Below are positions 11,000 to 20,920 of a DNA stretch of 64,000 nt, in pieces. A program made the translations under genes and the position numbers. Source of the stretch: Zygnema cylindricum (taxonomy: Eukaryota; Streptophyta; Zygnematophyceae; Zygnematales; Zygnemataceae); contig JBBHKE010003127.1 of the NCBI GenBank assembly GCA_037447655.1, forward strand, positions 18,501 through 82,500, given 5' to 3'. The notes below the pieces were generated by a model. That model was not told where the DNA came from and made no database searches. It worked only from the letters and a program-made list of their open reading frames with translations. Within the stretch, counting starts at the first letter, position 1. Every line of letters begins with the position of its first letter.

Positions 11000-11834
11000 C
11001 CCCTTTGTAAGGTTTTTTCGGCTCCTTCCCCTATCGATCCCCTCTTGCTGCTAGAGCTTGAGTGCTCTTTCCTCCTCTCCTAATCTCCATTGTGTTTTTT
11101 TGCACAAGTATCATCCGGACCACTGTGTCCCATTTCCATGAACTATCAGGCATTTCTTGTACTCCATACACTATGTTCTCTTACTCATCTGGTAGCTTCA
11201 TGATAAGATTGTTGACTTTCATTTTCATTGTACCTGTCCACCCGACACTTTCCATCTCCATATACAAAAAAGAAAGATCATTACAATAATCTAACATCTT
11301 TCCTCCTTTGTAAGTGTAACTCACTAGCATTTGATCAACCAACTGGAGCTCGTGAATAGTTATAGCTCTATAAATCTCCACCAAACTCACCCACAACTCC
11401 TCGGCTTTGTAAATGTGAAGATGAGGGGTGGCTAAAGCTTGAGTGAGGTGCCTTAAAATGAAGTTTTTGGCAGCCATGTTTACATCATCCCACATTTGAG
11501 TATTATTCTTCGCGGTCTCCACGGTCACCGATCCCGGTACTGTGGCAATAAGAGTGAGGGGTGTCTCCTTCCCTTTCCCCTTTTCGGACACACTGCTGTC
11601 CCCATCATCAGCCTCCTCCGCTGAGGAAGCCGTTGCTCCAGGAAACTTTACTCCTCCAAATCATGGTGGAGTTCTTGAAGGTGGACGTTTCATTTGTCCA
11701 CTGAGGATACCCCAGTATCGTTTTTCGCACAAAGCTCCCATCATCATGGCTTCCCAATAGATGAACCCAGATCTATTGAAGGTGGGCACCCTAGAGGGTG
11801 GGCCCATAACGTGCAATTCTGTGTCCTCCATTGG
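11000..11834 (-). pseudogene. Copia I: gag
   Basis: Gag remnant. The reading frame opens with an ATG in the 5' LTR 20 nt before its end (complement of 11829-11831), passes through the primer-binding site in frame, and gives VMGPPSRVP followed by YWEAMMMGALCEKRYWGI. The main body at 11181-11591 includes NMAAKNFILRHLTQALATPH and YKGGKMLDYCNDLSFLYMEM, typical of Copia UBN2-type Gag. Frameshifts separate the two parts. Confidence 0.8.
11797..11811 (-). other. Primer-binding site of Copia I (half-tRNA type)
   Basis: The complement reads CGTTATGGGCCCACC directly after the LTR CA. From general knowledge of initiator tRNA-Met, this pairs with its anticodon stem-loop (GGTGGGCCCATAAC) in 14 of 15 positions. 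It is not the usual plant PBS, which pairs with the tRNA 3' end. Confidence 0.8.
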
Positions 11835-12541
11835 ACTACAGAATTCAGAAAGCCTCTAGATAGTTATTAACTAACCCACTTCCAATGGCAACCACTTTTA
11901 CCCAAGCAGACAAAAAAACAATTTGACTACACCCTTGTGCAACGTGGACTCCCCTGAGTCCGTAAGAAAAAAAAATTGTGAAAACGCCCAACTAGGCGAT
12001 AAGTTATGAGTTAGCAAAAATGCAAATTTTATACAAAGCTCTCTAAGAGACAGGTGACTGTCTACCAAATTTCCTATGTCCTAAACCCCTCTCACATCCC
12101 CTATCTATTAAAATAGGAAACAATCATATGACTGTAAAGTTTAAAAAGGTAGTATGGCCGATGTCTTTTTGTACGGCCTGTGTACGACAAGGCCACTGAG
12201 TGGACGCGTGTCACTTTTCAACTCGTCCGTACATTCCCTGGAATTCCCGCGACCGAATGTCATCCTTCCACGCGACGCCAAGTCATGCCAGGTTCATAAA
12301 AGCCAAAGTGACCATTCCGCGATCTCGACGATGATATGTGCCGTCGGATTAAATCGGACATTAAATGTCGACCGTTGAAACAAATGTCCGATTCATTTGT
12401 TTCTTGCGAAATGACGTCCGCACTAAAATTTAACAAGTTCTATGTTCCTTTGTTAAAATTCTAGTTAATTGATTTCAGTACCATACAATAGTTTAAATAC
12501 ATATCAAACCATATATCTCCTAACGGACTTCTACGACAGAC
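11812..12541 (-). mobile_element. 5' LTR of Copia I (truncated)
   Basis: The 3' ~730 bp of an LTR ending GAATTGCA on the minus strand. It contains the R/U5 hairpin GGACTCAGGGGAGTCC, the alternative hairpin CGCC...GGCG, a TATAAAA sequence (complement near 12030) and a GTAC block at 12141-12190. Its start is lost at the junction with Copia B (12542). Confidence 0.8.
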
Positions 12542-12764
12542 TATTGAAATTAAAAGGTTTTCTTATGTATTTTCTAGGTTTCTTAAGTAATCTAAAATGA
12601 GAAAGGATAAGGAAAGGCAGCCTGCTTCTAACTTCTCTCTCTAGCCCCCATACTTGACGTAGTCACTGGAGGTTGAAGAAGAAGATAGAGCCATAGCTGC
12701 CTATGCTTCTCCTATAGTCAGAAGGCAGACCTTTGTTCAACTTACCAAAAAGGTTAACGGACCC

Positions 12765-12835
12765 AGGATTTGATCTTGGTACCTACCGTCCGTCTGAATA
12801 GCCCAGCGTCGTTACCATGTAGCCTACCACGTGTG
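12765..12835 (-). other. Antisense tRNA-like module in LTR B (5')
   Basis: The minus strand shows TAGGCTACATGG (box A-like) and AGATCAAATCC (box B with two mismatches), followed by a CCTGGGTCCGT acceptor-like end. The same acceptor-like end occurs in the modules of LTR F and the 3' LTR of B. Confidence 0.55.
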
Positions 12836-13156
12836 TCGAAGTATATAGGGTACAATAGCTATTTAAAGATGTGCAAATAGGAAAGTTCATTTAAACTGAC
12901 GAACGGACCACAATCTCATAGATATAGCTAGATAGAATCACACCGAAAAGTATTGTTTGTATTTTAAACGGCTATATATTAAGGCGGATATCAATCGGAC
13001 GGCGGAGGAAGAAGCCGACATCACGGAATGGATGATTTGGCGGTTTGGGGTCGCAACCACGCCGGGTGACACGTGGCAACATGACATTGGATGGCGGCAT
13101 CTCAAAGACATACCATGGCGAACCTGGATATGGCAGGCGTCGCCTTCTTAGCCATT

Positions 13157-13319
13157 TCGTACAATGGCCGTATAGAAAGTACTCTAGGCCAAGTACCTTT
13201 TTGTACTCTACACTAAATTGATTGGCTTCGTACTTCAGTTGTAGATGGATAAGAGGGGGGGTTCAAGACTTAGAAAATAATAGGTAGCAGCCTCTCACCC
13301 AGAGCGCAACTGTATAAAA
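13157..13319 (+). promoter_or_regulatory. Core promoter of Copia B: GTAC block plus TATA box
   Basis: Four GTAC cores lie within about 50 bp (13157-13208), arranged as an imperfect inverted repeat. About 105 bp downstream is TATAAAA at 13313-13319. The same order recurs in the other LTRs of this family. GTAC is the core bound by plant SBP-box factors; that link is inference. Confidence 0.6.
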
Positions 13320-13523
13320 GGTAATCTTTGACCATTGATTATTAACTGCTCAGGCGAGCAATTACCTTGATCCTTTTTGTGGCAGACTCATGGGAGTCGC
13401 CTCTTTCAAGGGGTGCAGTTTGGTGAGTTTATATTTTGTCAGGGTGTCAAAAATACTCATACAAAGACTAAGGGATTGAGGTTATCCTAGAGGCTTTTGA
13501 TAAACTCCCTACTCTGAGTACCA

Positions 13524-14516
13524 ATGGAGGTCTCAGAGTTGCAGGTTATGGGCCCACCCTCTAGGGTGCCCATATTCAATGGGACAAGGTTCATCTACTG
13601 GGAGAGTATGATGATAGGAGCCCTATGTGAGAAAAGATTTTGGGGAATAGTGAGTGGGCGAGTAAAGCGCCTATCAGGTCCTGCTTATCCCTCCAGGGTT
13701 TGGAAGAAGCAGATTTGGTAGGAAACCAGATCCACTGCCATCAGAGGAGTCAGAAGATGGAGAAACCATTGTGATAGAAAAGGGGAAGGAAAAAGAGAAA
13801 ACCACACCTATAACAACCGGATAAGTTTTCATGTCTCCTATTCTGAGGAATGAGGAGAATGACATCGATACCTGGGACTACAGCAACATGGCAGCCAAGC
13901 ATTTAATCCTCCGTCATCTCACATAAGGAATCGCAGGTCCTCATTTGCAGGTGGAAAGGGCATCAAATTTGTGGGATGCGCTTATAAAGATGTACCGTAG
14001 CGGTACTATTCAGGAACAGAAGCTAGCAAATCAAAGGATCAATGGATATTTTCACAAAGAAGAGAGATGCTTGATTTCTGCAATGAGCTGGCTATACTCT
14101 TCATAGAGTTAGAGTGTGCCAGAAAAGTAAAAACCGAGAAGGCAAAGGTTCACTTCTTACTCATGAAACTACTTGATAAGGATGAGAACATTGTGAAACG
14201 GGTACAAGATCTGTCGGACTCCAGGTGGATATGGAATTCGGTAGTTGGTATGATCCTCGTATGTAAGAATACAATTGAAATCCGGAGGGTAGTTAAGAGT
14301 GGACAAGCCCTGGCGGCCGGAGCAAGTTGGAGAAACAAAGATTCACAAAAACCCCTTGGAAGTCATGGAGGGGAAGACCATAAAAATCAATCCGATGAGT
14401 CCGAAACAAGGGGACCTAAGGGGCTTTGTCATTTCTGTAAGAAACACGGGCATTACATGGCGGAATGTACAAAACTGACCAAGCTTCGGATAAAAGAGGG
14501 GAAGCTTGGGGATTAG
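13524..14516 (+). pseudogene. Copia B: gag
   Basis: Gag opens at the ATG in the LTR (13524), reads MEVSELQ, crosses the primer-binding site as VMGPP, and continues SRVPIFNGTRFIYWESMM. A frameshift near 13700 and a stop near 13925 break the body. It resumes at 14067-14516 with MLDFCNELAILFIELE and a nucleocapsid zinc knuckle CHFCKKHGHYMAEC (14427-14468), the expected CX2CX4HX4C. Gag would package the genomic RNA in cytoplasmic particles. Copia F gives the same layout. Confidence 0.88.
13544..13558 (+). other. Primer-binding site of Copia B (anticodon-arm type, inside gag)
   Basis: GGTTATGGGCCCACC lies immediately after the LTR CA. It is a 15-nt perfect complement of GGTGGGCCCATAACC, the anticodon stem-loop of plant initiator tRNA-Met as I know it, with CAT as anticodon. 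It lies in frame in gag and contains an in-frame ATG. Cleaved (half) tRNA-Met priming is established for Drosophila copia. Confidence 0.85.
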
Positions 14517-14603
14517 CGACGAGGGAAGAAAAAGGCACTTTTCACACAGGTTCTCGAGGAGGAATCCGATGAGGAGGACGACAAACTTCTTTTGGATTAG
14601 GAG

Positions 14604-14885
14604 TTGGAGGCAAAGACAGAAGTCGAAATTCCACGGAAGCATAAATGTGCTTTCGGTGGAATGAAAGGTGAAGGAGGTAGGATTGTGGATTCAGGTGCCT
14701 CCATAAACATATGCAAGGATAATCATCTGTTCACTAAGCTGAGAAAGATCCCTACAGTAGAGATTGAATATGGGGATGGGAGGGTAGTTACCACTACTTA
14801 TGTAGGATCGCTAGATATGAAAGTCATAGTGGAGGGAATAACCTCAATGTTACGTTCTCTGATGTATTGTTTATTCCGGAGTTAA
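14604..14885 (+). pseudogene. Copia B: aspartic protease
   Basis: The protease region retains IVDSGASINIC, with the catalytic DSGAS at about 14688, preceded by RKHKCAFGGMKGEGG and followed by YGDGRVVTTTYVGSLD as in Copia F. The protease would process the Gag-Pol precursor. The frame is lost near 14850 and picks up again in the next ORF. Confidence 0.85.
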
Positions 14886-16020
14886 ACAAAAACCTTATCT
14901 CTACATATGTATTAGATGATAAAGGATTTGAAACTAGCACCAGAAAAGTAGTTTTTACTGCTAGTTTTGAGGAAGATGTGTATTTCATTGCTGAGAAAGG
15001 TAGCCAAAGAATGTTCAGGCTTGCTTTAAGTAATGAAAAACTCAAACTTTACTGTGATGGTGTCAATGATATTATGTTGTGGCATAAGAGACTTGGGCAT
15101 GTGAATATAGAAAAACTAAAAGGTATGAAAAAGATAGGAGTAGTTGAAGGGATACGTTTTGGGGAAAATGAGAATCTAAGTGATTGCAGTGGGTTTCCTC
15201 ACGGTAAAGCACACATATTACCATTTCCAAAGGAAGCAACTTATAAAGGAGAAAAAGTTCTTGATTTGGTACACATGGACATTTGGGGACCGGCAAGAGT
15301 GCCATCACCCGGAGGAAAAAGATTTTTGCTAACCATTATCGATGATTGGTCACGGTACTCCCGGGTATACTTTCTGAAAAACAAATCAAAAACTCCGGAG
15401 TATTTCAAACAATATAAAGCATGAGCCGAGAAGCTACACAAGACCTCAATAAAGAGAGTAAGAAGTGACAATGGAGGGGAATATACCTCCAATCAGTTTG
15501 AAGAGTTCCTAAGAGAGGATGGTGTGCAACATCAAAAGACAGTTCCTGAAAACCCTGAACATAATGATGTTGCCGAGTGATTGAATAGGACACTGAAAGA
15601 TAGTGCCCGGAGTATGTTGTCAGATAAAAAGATAGGAAAATGATTTTGGGCCGAAGCTATGAATTGTGCTAATTATTTGAGAAATAGAGTACTTACTTCG
15701 GCGGTGAAAGGCCGAACTCCATGTGAGTGATGGACCGACCGAAAACCAGATCTATCTCACTGAAAGGTTTTCGGTAGTAAAGTCTTCAATTAAGATACAA
15801 ATAAATCTAACTGAAAACTAGATCTTAAAGGGAAGCCCGAATACTTGCTGGGATATGATGAGGATGTAAAAGGGTATAGAGTGTTTAATCTAAAGAGAGA
15901 AGACATAATTATAGTAAAGCACCTGGTAGCTATGGATGAAGGGAAGTCGGTAGATCCCTTAGAATTCTCAAAGTCAGTCAGAATCAGATTTGAGTCAGAC
16001 AATTCAGATGACTTTCATCA
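14867..16020 (+). pseudogene. Copia B: integrase
   Basis: The frame at 14867-15424 runs from the protease tail (ELNKNLISTYVLDDKGF) through the pre-integrase zinc region (HKRLGHVNIEKLKGM) to the core (HMDIWGPARVPSPGG). In the zinc pair the second Cys is Phe (DCSGFPHGK). Downstream, RSDNGGEYTS and the Glu region near 15575 persist, but stops occur around 15424, 15579 and 15642. Strand transfer activity is not expected. Confidence 0.85.
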
Positions 16021-17130
16021 TACTAACTATCCGGGTCTCCAAGAAGATGATACTCTTGCACGTTCGGATGATATCATTGCAGGTTCAAAACAGACCGAGA
16101 AAGACTTGGACTTGGAAACACCAATGACACCTATACCTGAAGCGGAAGACGTGGTGGAAACGGATATGGATCCGAGGGATTGGGGAGAAGCCGTGGTGAT
16201 TCAAAAGAACCCACGAGAACCATCTATACCGGCCGCAGTTTTTGAGGGAGGGAGAAGAAGCAACAGAATGCTTCAAGAGAAACAAATTAACAACAAGGTA
16301 GCTAAACTGTCTCACCCGGATGAACTTCTAACATATGGAGAGGCAATGAACAGCACGGAAAGAAACCGGTGGACGTCGGCCATCAATGAAGAGATAACTT
16401 CAATCATATCGGCTGATACATGGGAGTTGGTGAACTGCCCACCCGATCGAGAACCAATTGGATGTAAGTGGGTTTTCAAATTAAAACTGAATCCGGGCAA
16501 TACTATTGAGCGGTATAAGGCCTGGTTAGTGGCAAACGGTTTTACTCAAAAAGAGGGAATAAACTACGAAAAAACCTTTACTCTGGTCGTCAAATTTCCC
16601 TCGGTCCGGATACTTCTCAGTCTGGCAGCTATAGAAGACATGGAAGTACACTAGATGGACATCAAGACAGCCTTCTTACATGGAGAACTAGAGGAGGAGA
16701 TCTTCATGCGTCAGTCGGAAGGATTGGTGGAACAAATAGAGGAAAGTAAGGTATGCTGATCAAATCTCTCTATGGTTTGAAACAGGCGCCCAGACAATGG
16801 AACAAGAAACTTGATGAGTTCCTTACCGGTCTAGGATAAACCTGGATCAGTTCAGATCATTCAATTCATGTTTTTGAAGATGAGGAAGGTGTCATCTTTA
16901 TTGCAATTTCCGTTGATGAATTGCTTGTTCTGAGTAAGTCAATGGAGAAAATCAACAAACTAAAAACCGACCTAAAGGGAAGATTTGAAATGAAGGACAT
17001 GGGGGAGGCAAGATATATTCTTGGAATATAAGTAGAGAGAGATAGAGAAAAGATAATAATTAGACTAACTAAGAAAGAGGCAATTGGAAACATGTTGGAA
17101 AAATTTCAGATGGACAAAGCCAACAGTTAA
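15845..17130 (+). pseudogene. Copia B: linker and reverse transcriptase
   Basis: The ORF 15845-16654 gives the acidic linker and the RT N-terminus: [36 protein letters not shown] and FPSVRILLSLAAIEDMEV. A stop at 16652 and a frameshift near 16755 break the palm. The catalytic YVDDL reads SVDEL in this copy, so a catalytic Asp is also lost. Downstream MKDMGEARYILG-like sequence is seen only in broken frames. Confidence 0.85.
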
Positions 17131-17859
17131 ATGACTCCCATGGACCTAAAGAAGGGAAGTGAGGGGAGTGACGAAGGAGATATCTTTATTCTAAATGACG
17201 AACCAGGTTCAGAAGAGAAAAAGTTTATGCAGAATATCCCATATAGACAGGTAGTGGGCAGTCTGATTTATTTTTTGAATTATACCAGACCGAATTTGGC
17301 AGCAACTGTAGGAGTGCTAAGTAAGAGTCTGAATGCTCATACCAAAGGGGATTGGGAAGCACCTAAGAGGGTCCTCAGATATATCATAGGAACTAGGGAT
17401 CTATGGCTGTATCAGGGTGGGAAAAATACTGACATCACCACTTAGAGTGATACCAGCTATGGGGATGCTCCGATGCGAAGATGTACATCTGGATATGTGT
17501 TGTATGTGGGGAATGGTGCTTGTTGTTGGATTAGTAAACAACAAAAGGTCACTGCTCAGTCCACCATGGAGGCAGAGTACATTGCATCTTGCTCTACTGT
17601 GAAGGAATTTATGTGGGTTAAATCCTTGCTTGGTGAATTGGGACATCTTAAGAGTGGAATTCAAAAAATATTTTGTGATAATCAAGCAGCAATTGCAATT
17701 GCTGCTAATGTTAAACATCACTTTAAAGCAAAGTACATGGATACTAGACTTAGCTTTGTTAAAGAAAAGGTGGAGAACAAAACAATAAGTCTGGAGTATA
17801 GACCAGATAGTGAGATAGTGGCAGACATGATGACAAATCCTGTGCCCTTTCCTAAATAA
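17131..17859 (+). pseudogene. Copia B: RNase H
   Basis: Two overlapping frames cover the RT connection and RNase H. 17131-17445 has PYRQVVGSLIYFLNYTRPNL and RYIIGTRDLWLYQGG. 17473-17859 has STMEAEYIASCSTVKEFMWV, IFCDNQAAIAIAANVKHHFK and the C-terminal ADMMTNPVPFPK. The stop at the TWSD motif near 17444 separates them. It ends about 40 nt before the 3' LTR. Confidence 0.87.
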
Positions 17860-17881
17860 ATTTTGTGCAGAGAAAATGTGA

Positions 17882-17898
17882 CTAGAAAATAAAGGGAG
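17882..17898 (+). other. Polypurine tract of Copia B
   Basis: CTAGAAAATAAAGGGAG lies directly before the TG of the 3' LTR; it is the plus-strand priming site. Confidence 0.85.
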
Positions 17899-18892
17899 TG
17901 TTGAAATTAAAGGTTTATTTAGGTATTTTCTAGGTTACTTAATTGATTTAAGTAGGAGCAAGAAAAAGCAGAGGCAGCGTGCTTCTAACTTCTCTCTCTA
18001 GCCCCTATACTTGCCGTAGTCACTAAAGGCTGGAGAGGAAGCTAGAGCCATGGCTACCAATGCTTCCCCTAAAATCAGAAGGCGGCCCTTTTTTGGTAAA
18101 CTTATCAAAAAGGTTGACGGACCCAGGATTTGATCATGGTACCTGGCGTTTGTTAATCAGCCTGTAGCTAGTGGCTTTGGCCTATAGACTAGGACCTGTG
18201 CTGAATTATATAGGGTACGATACCTAATTAAAGATGTGGAAATATAGAATTTCATTTGAATGACGAACGGACCACAATCACACAAAGATAGATAGATATA
18301 GTTACGTAAAAAAATACTAGATGTGTTTTAAACGGCCCTGAATTAAGATCAATATCAATCAGACGGCACAAGGAATGGACGATTTAGCGATTTGCGGTCA
18401 CCGCCAGACCAGGTAACACGTGGAAACATGCCATTGGATAGCAGCATCTTCGGGACATACCATGGCGAACTCAGATGCGGAAGTGGTCGTCTTGCGACCA
18501 TGTCGTACAATGGCCGTACAGAAAGTACTCTGGGCCAGGTACCTTTGTGTACTATATAGTGATTTTATTGGTTTCCGTACATTAGTAGTAGAGGGTTTAG
18601 AGAGGGGTTTAGGACTTAGGAGAATTACAAATAGCCGCCTCTCTCCTAGAGAGCTTCTGTATAAAAGGTCATCTTTGACCATTGATGATTAAATTTGCTT
18701 AGGGGAGCAAATTTAAGGATTCTTTTTGTGGTAGACTCAGGGGAGTCTGTTCTTCCAAGGGCTGCAGTTTAGTCACTCTGTATTATGTCAAGGTGTCAGT
18801 AATACTCATACAAATGCTAAGGGATTGAGGCTATCCTAGGGGCTTCTGGTAAGCTGCCTACTCTGAGTACCAATGGAGGTCTCAGAGTTGCA
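17899..18892 (+). mobile_element. 3' LTR of Copia B
   Basis: A 994-bp LTR, TGTTGAAATT...GAGTTGCA. It has an antisense tRNA-like module at 18117-18190, a GTAC block near 18503-18555, TATAAAA at 18661, and hairpins at 18667-18680, 18696-18709 and 18734-18747. The ATG 20 nt from the end is kept (18873). Confidence 0.88.
18117..18190 (-). other. Antisense tRNA-like module in LTR B (3')
   Basis: The complement of the segment beginning GACGGACCCAGGATTTGATC matches the module of the 5' LTR and of LTR F in position and in its acceptor-like end. The box A region is degraded. Confidence 0.5.
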
Positions 18893-19150
18893 CTTGACGC
18901 CATCGCCGAGCCATCACCATCCCACCATTTCCCCCCCTTCCATCCCTCTAATTTTTTTCTCCTCCATCCACTTTTCCCCTCACTCTTCCCCTCAGTCACT
19001 CTCTTTTTCCCCTCTCATCTACCCCTCTATCCTGTTTTTTTTTTTTTTCCCTCCATCCATCCCTCATATTCCACCTCCTTGTGGCGATGGCGTATGCTTG
19101 ACGCAATCGCCGAGCCATCGCCATCCCACCATTTCCCCCCCGCTTGGAAA
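18893..19150. repeat. Pyrimidine-rich tract between ~45-bp direct repeats
   Basis: A block starting CTTGACGCCATCGCCGAGCC (18893-18937) recurs at 19097-19141 with few changes. Between the copies lies a C/T-rich tract including a T run near 19036-19048. It joins Copia B's 3' LTR to element K. No coding potential is evident. Confidence 0.75.
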
Positions 19151-19160
19151 TAGGGAATTG

Positions 19161-19907
19161 CTAGATAGAATCAGCGATATCGTTAGAGTATTTGATCAGC
19201 TCCGAGGGGGTTGAGGCAGAGTAGACGGGATAGCATCCAGACACCGGAATAGTCATTTTTCCCCGGTTCCACAAATCCAAGAGGACCACCACTTTTGTTC
19301 CTTCCGGATCCTCAGGGTCTGAGACTGTAACTTGTTCCTTCAATACGCTCAAATCCATATTAAACCTTGTCCACGTAGCCATACCTAGCAAAATTTCAAA
19401 TTGCTTACCTTCCACCACTAGGAAGGGAAGCCGAATCTGCACGTGCTGGCCTGCGTCGTCAGCAAATTCGATTTCCATGGCTTTTATGATCCCATATACT
19501 GGTTGGCTGCCACTCCTGACTGTGCTCAAGCATATGTCACTTGGACTGATTTTTGGCCGGAGTTCCTCGGGCATTTGTTGTAACGCTGATGTAGTTATTA
19601 AGTTTGGAAGAGCTCCGGTATCCACCACTGCATCCTAGTACCCGCCGTATCCATTAAGTTTAAAATTTCCCGTCCTGTTGAGAATAAGAGCCACCGAAAG
19701 GGCTTTATAATCCCTATCTGCCATAGAGGTTTTTGGTTTTGCCGACATGAAGACTGTCTTGGGCGGTTCTGCCAACGCGACCCTTTTCCTCCTAGTGTGA
19801 ATTTCTTCCCCTAATGCCTGAATGAGGGTTTCTTCTGGCAGATTGTAGGAGGAAGCCAGCGTTTTGACATGCGTCAAGGCGTAGGGCATTAGGTGTCGTA
19901 CTAACAT
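19161..19907 (-). pseudogene. Element K: retropepsin-like protease
   Basis: The frame 19628-19161 (155 codons) begins VDTGALPNLITTSALQQM, with the DTGA active-site motif of retropepsins, and later has FEILLGMATWTRFNMDLSVL, resembling the conserved ILG-type C-terminal motif. The same frame continues upstream to 19907 across one in-frame TAG just before the active site. It would cleave the Gag polyprotein. The end is near the junction at 19151, and no polymerase follows. Confidence 0.7.
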
Positions 19908-20457
19908 AACTGCCGGTTTGGAGGAAATGGGTGAGTCCTCGTCTTCCGATTTCTCCTATTCCCCCCCCCCCCTGCTTCCTCACTTTCTGCGTCATAATTC
20001 CCCGTAAGAGGTGTAATTGGCGAGTCTGTGGACGGTTTCTCAGCCATGTATCTGTCGAACCACTCCTGATCTATTTCAGTGGTTGAATTTTTCTTGTAAT
20101 CTTCAAAACCGGGAGGAAGTTTCTTCGGAGCCGGAGGAGGCGGGTCAGTCGGCTTGAGTCCCAGTCCAATGTTACTGTTCAGAAGGACTGGTCGCGGGGT
20201 AAAGGATAAGGGACCTGTGGCTTTCCGACTGTGGTCCTTTTGTTCCATCGGTTGTTTTTCTTTTCTTTGGGAGGACGTTGTAGGGCGCAGTTGCCTGCGA
20301 CTGTCCCCTACACCAACGTTCAATGCTCCGGACAGAAATGTTCGAGCATGATGAACCTTTGGAGGCTCCATATCCCAACCCATCAGGTCATCATCATCTC
20401 CACCCACCGTGGTATGCTGCTCCAGTTCCGCTAGCTTTTGTAGCAGTTCTTGTTTTT
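19908..20457 (-). pseudogene. Element K: linker between zinc knuckle and protease (left part)
   Basis: The frame 20512-19901 includes NKKQELLQKLAELEQH, a short possible coiled coil, then proline- and charge-rich sequence (TDPPPPAPKKLPPGFEDY). A run of about a dozen C residues at 19957-19968 shifts the frame into the protease ORF. The TRIM begins at 20458 and separates this part from the rest at 20973-21137. Function unknown. Confidence 0.55.
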
Positions 20458-20562
20458 TGTTGGATTGGCACGTGAATGCCGGTTCAATACGGGGTAGAAT
20501 GTGATACGTCACACTTGAACCCGCCTAAAAGAAATAGGTACGGACTCGCCAGGCTCTACATC

Positions 20563-20634
20563 AAGCTGGTGGCACAATGGTTAGTGCGCTGACAGCTCAA
20601 GTCAGAGGTCCCAGGTTCGAGCCCTGGCCGGCTC
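20563..20634 (+). other. tRNA-like cloverleaf in left TRIM LTR
   Basis: A 72-nt cloverleaf: acceptor AAGCTGG/CCGGCTC (first pair lost, one G-T), D stem GCAC/GTGC, anticodon stem CTGAC/GTCAG, loop AGCTCAA, variable AGGTC, T stem CCAGG/CCTGG, T loop TTCGAGC. Box A TGGCACAATGG fits the consensus and box B GGTTCGAGCCC has one mismatch. The anticodon position would read CTC, but U33 is G, so it is not a normal tRNA gene. Confidence 0.8.
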
Positions 20635-20686
20635 ACTTTTCCCTAGTATGGGACATACCGAATCCCGGATTTCACGTAAATCAACA

Positions 20687-20699
20687 TGGTATCGGAGCC
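20687..20699 (+). other. TRIM primer-binding site
   Basis: TGGTATCGGAGCC directly follows the left LTR. The usual plant motif TGGTATCAGAGC pairs with the 3' end of initiator tRNA-Met; one base differs. This contrasts with the anticodon-arm site used by the Copia families here. Confidence 0.88.
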
Positions 20700-20848
20700 A
20701 GCGGGATTGCGGATGGTGTGACCGGCCTTCCCGTGAGGGGGGGTGTTGGATTGGCACGTGAATGCCGGTTCAATACGGGGTAAAATGTGATACGTCACAC
20801 TTGAACCCGCCTAAAAAAAATAGGTACGGACTCGCCAGGCTCTACATC

Positions 20849-20920
20849 GAGCTGGTGGCACAATGGTTAGTGGGCTGACAGCTCAAGTCAGAGGTCCCAG
20901 GTTCGAGCCCTGGCCGGCTC
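20849..20920 (+). other. tRNA-like cloverleaf in right TRIM LTR
   Basis: The second copy of the 72-nt cloverleaf. Here the acceptor is fully paired (GAGCTGG/CCGGCTC, one G-T), while the D stem has one mismatch (GCAC/GTGG). Box A and B match the left copy. Confidence 0.8.

Larger units (their letters stand above)
6846..12541 (-). mobile_element. Copia I (both LTRs truncated)
   Basis: A minus-strand Ty1/Copia element with all domains in the order gag, protease, integrase, RT, RNase H. Its 3' LTR (6846-7467) lacks the distal part and its 5' LTR (11812-12541) lacks the first ~270 bp, where Copia B abuts it. The polypurine tract complement CTCCCTTTATTTTCTAG lies at 7468-7484. There are many stops and frameshifts, and the protease catalytic Asp is replaced. 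It is an old, inactive copy. Confidence 0.85.
12542..13543 (+). mobile_element. 5' LTR of Copia B
   Basis: A 1,002-bp LTR; the starting TG has mutated to TA and it ends GAGTTGCA. It holds an antisense tRNA-like module (12765-12835), a GTAC block (13157-13208), a TATA box (13313-13319), the hairpins TGCTC/GAGCA (13347-13360) and GACTC/GAGTC (13385-13398), and the gag ATG at 13524-13526. Confidence 0.88.
12542..18892 (+). mobile_element. Copia B, full-length but decayed
   Basis: A 6,351-bp Ty1/Copia element with 5' LTR (12542-13543), half-tRNA primer-binding site, gag, protease, integrase, RT, RNase H, polypurine tract and 3' LTR (17899-18892). The two LTRs differ at many positions (roughly a fifth in the first 200 bp by eye), so the insertion is old or the copy is chimeric. 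I see no matching 5-bp duplication: CAGAC is on the left and CTTGA on the right. That fits later deletion of a flank. It abuts Copia I's 5' LTR. Confidence 0.88.

Noticed and set aside
12537-12541. Target-site duplication of Copia B
   Set aside because: CAGAC on the left does not match CTTGA on the right, so no duplication is claimed.
20563-20634. Calling the TRIM cloverleaves host tRNA genes
   Set aside because: They sit at equal positions in two LTRs of a TRIM, lack U33, and one copy has lost an acceptor pair; better described as tRNA-like parts of the element.
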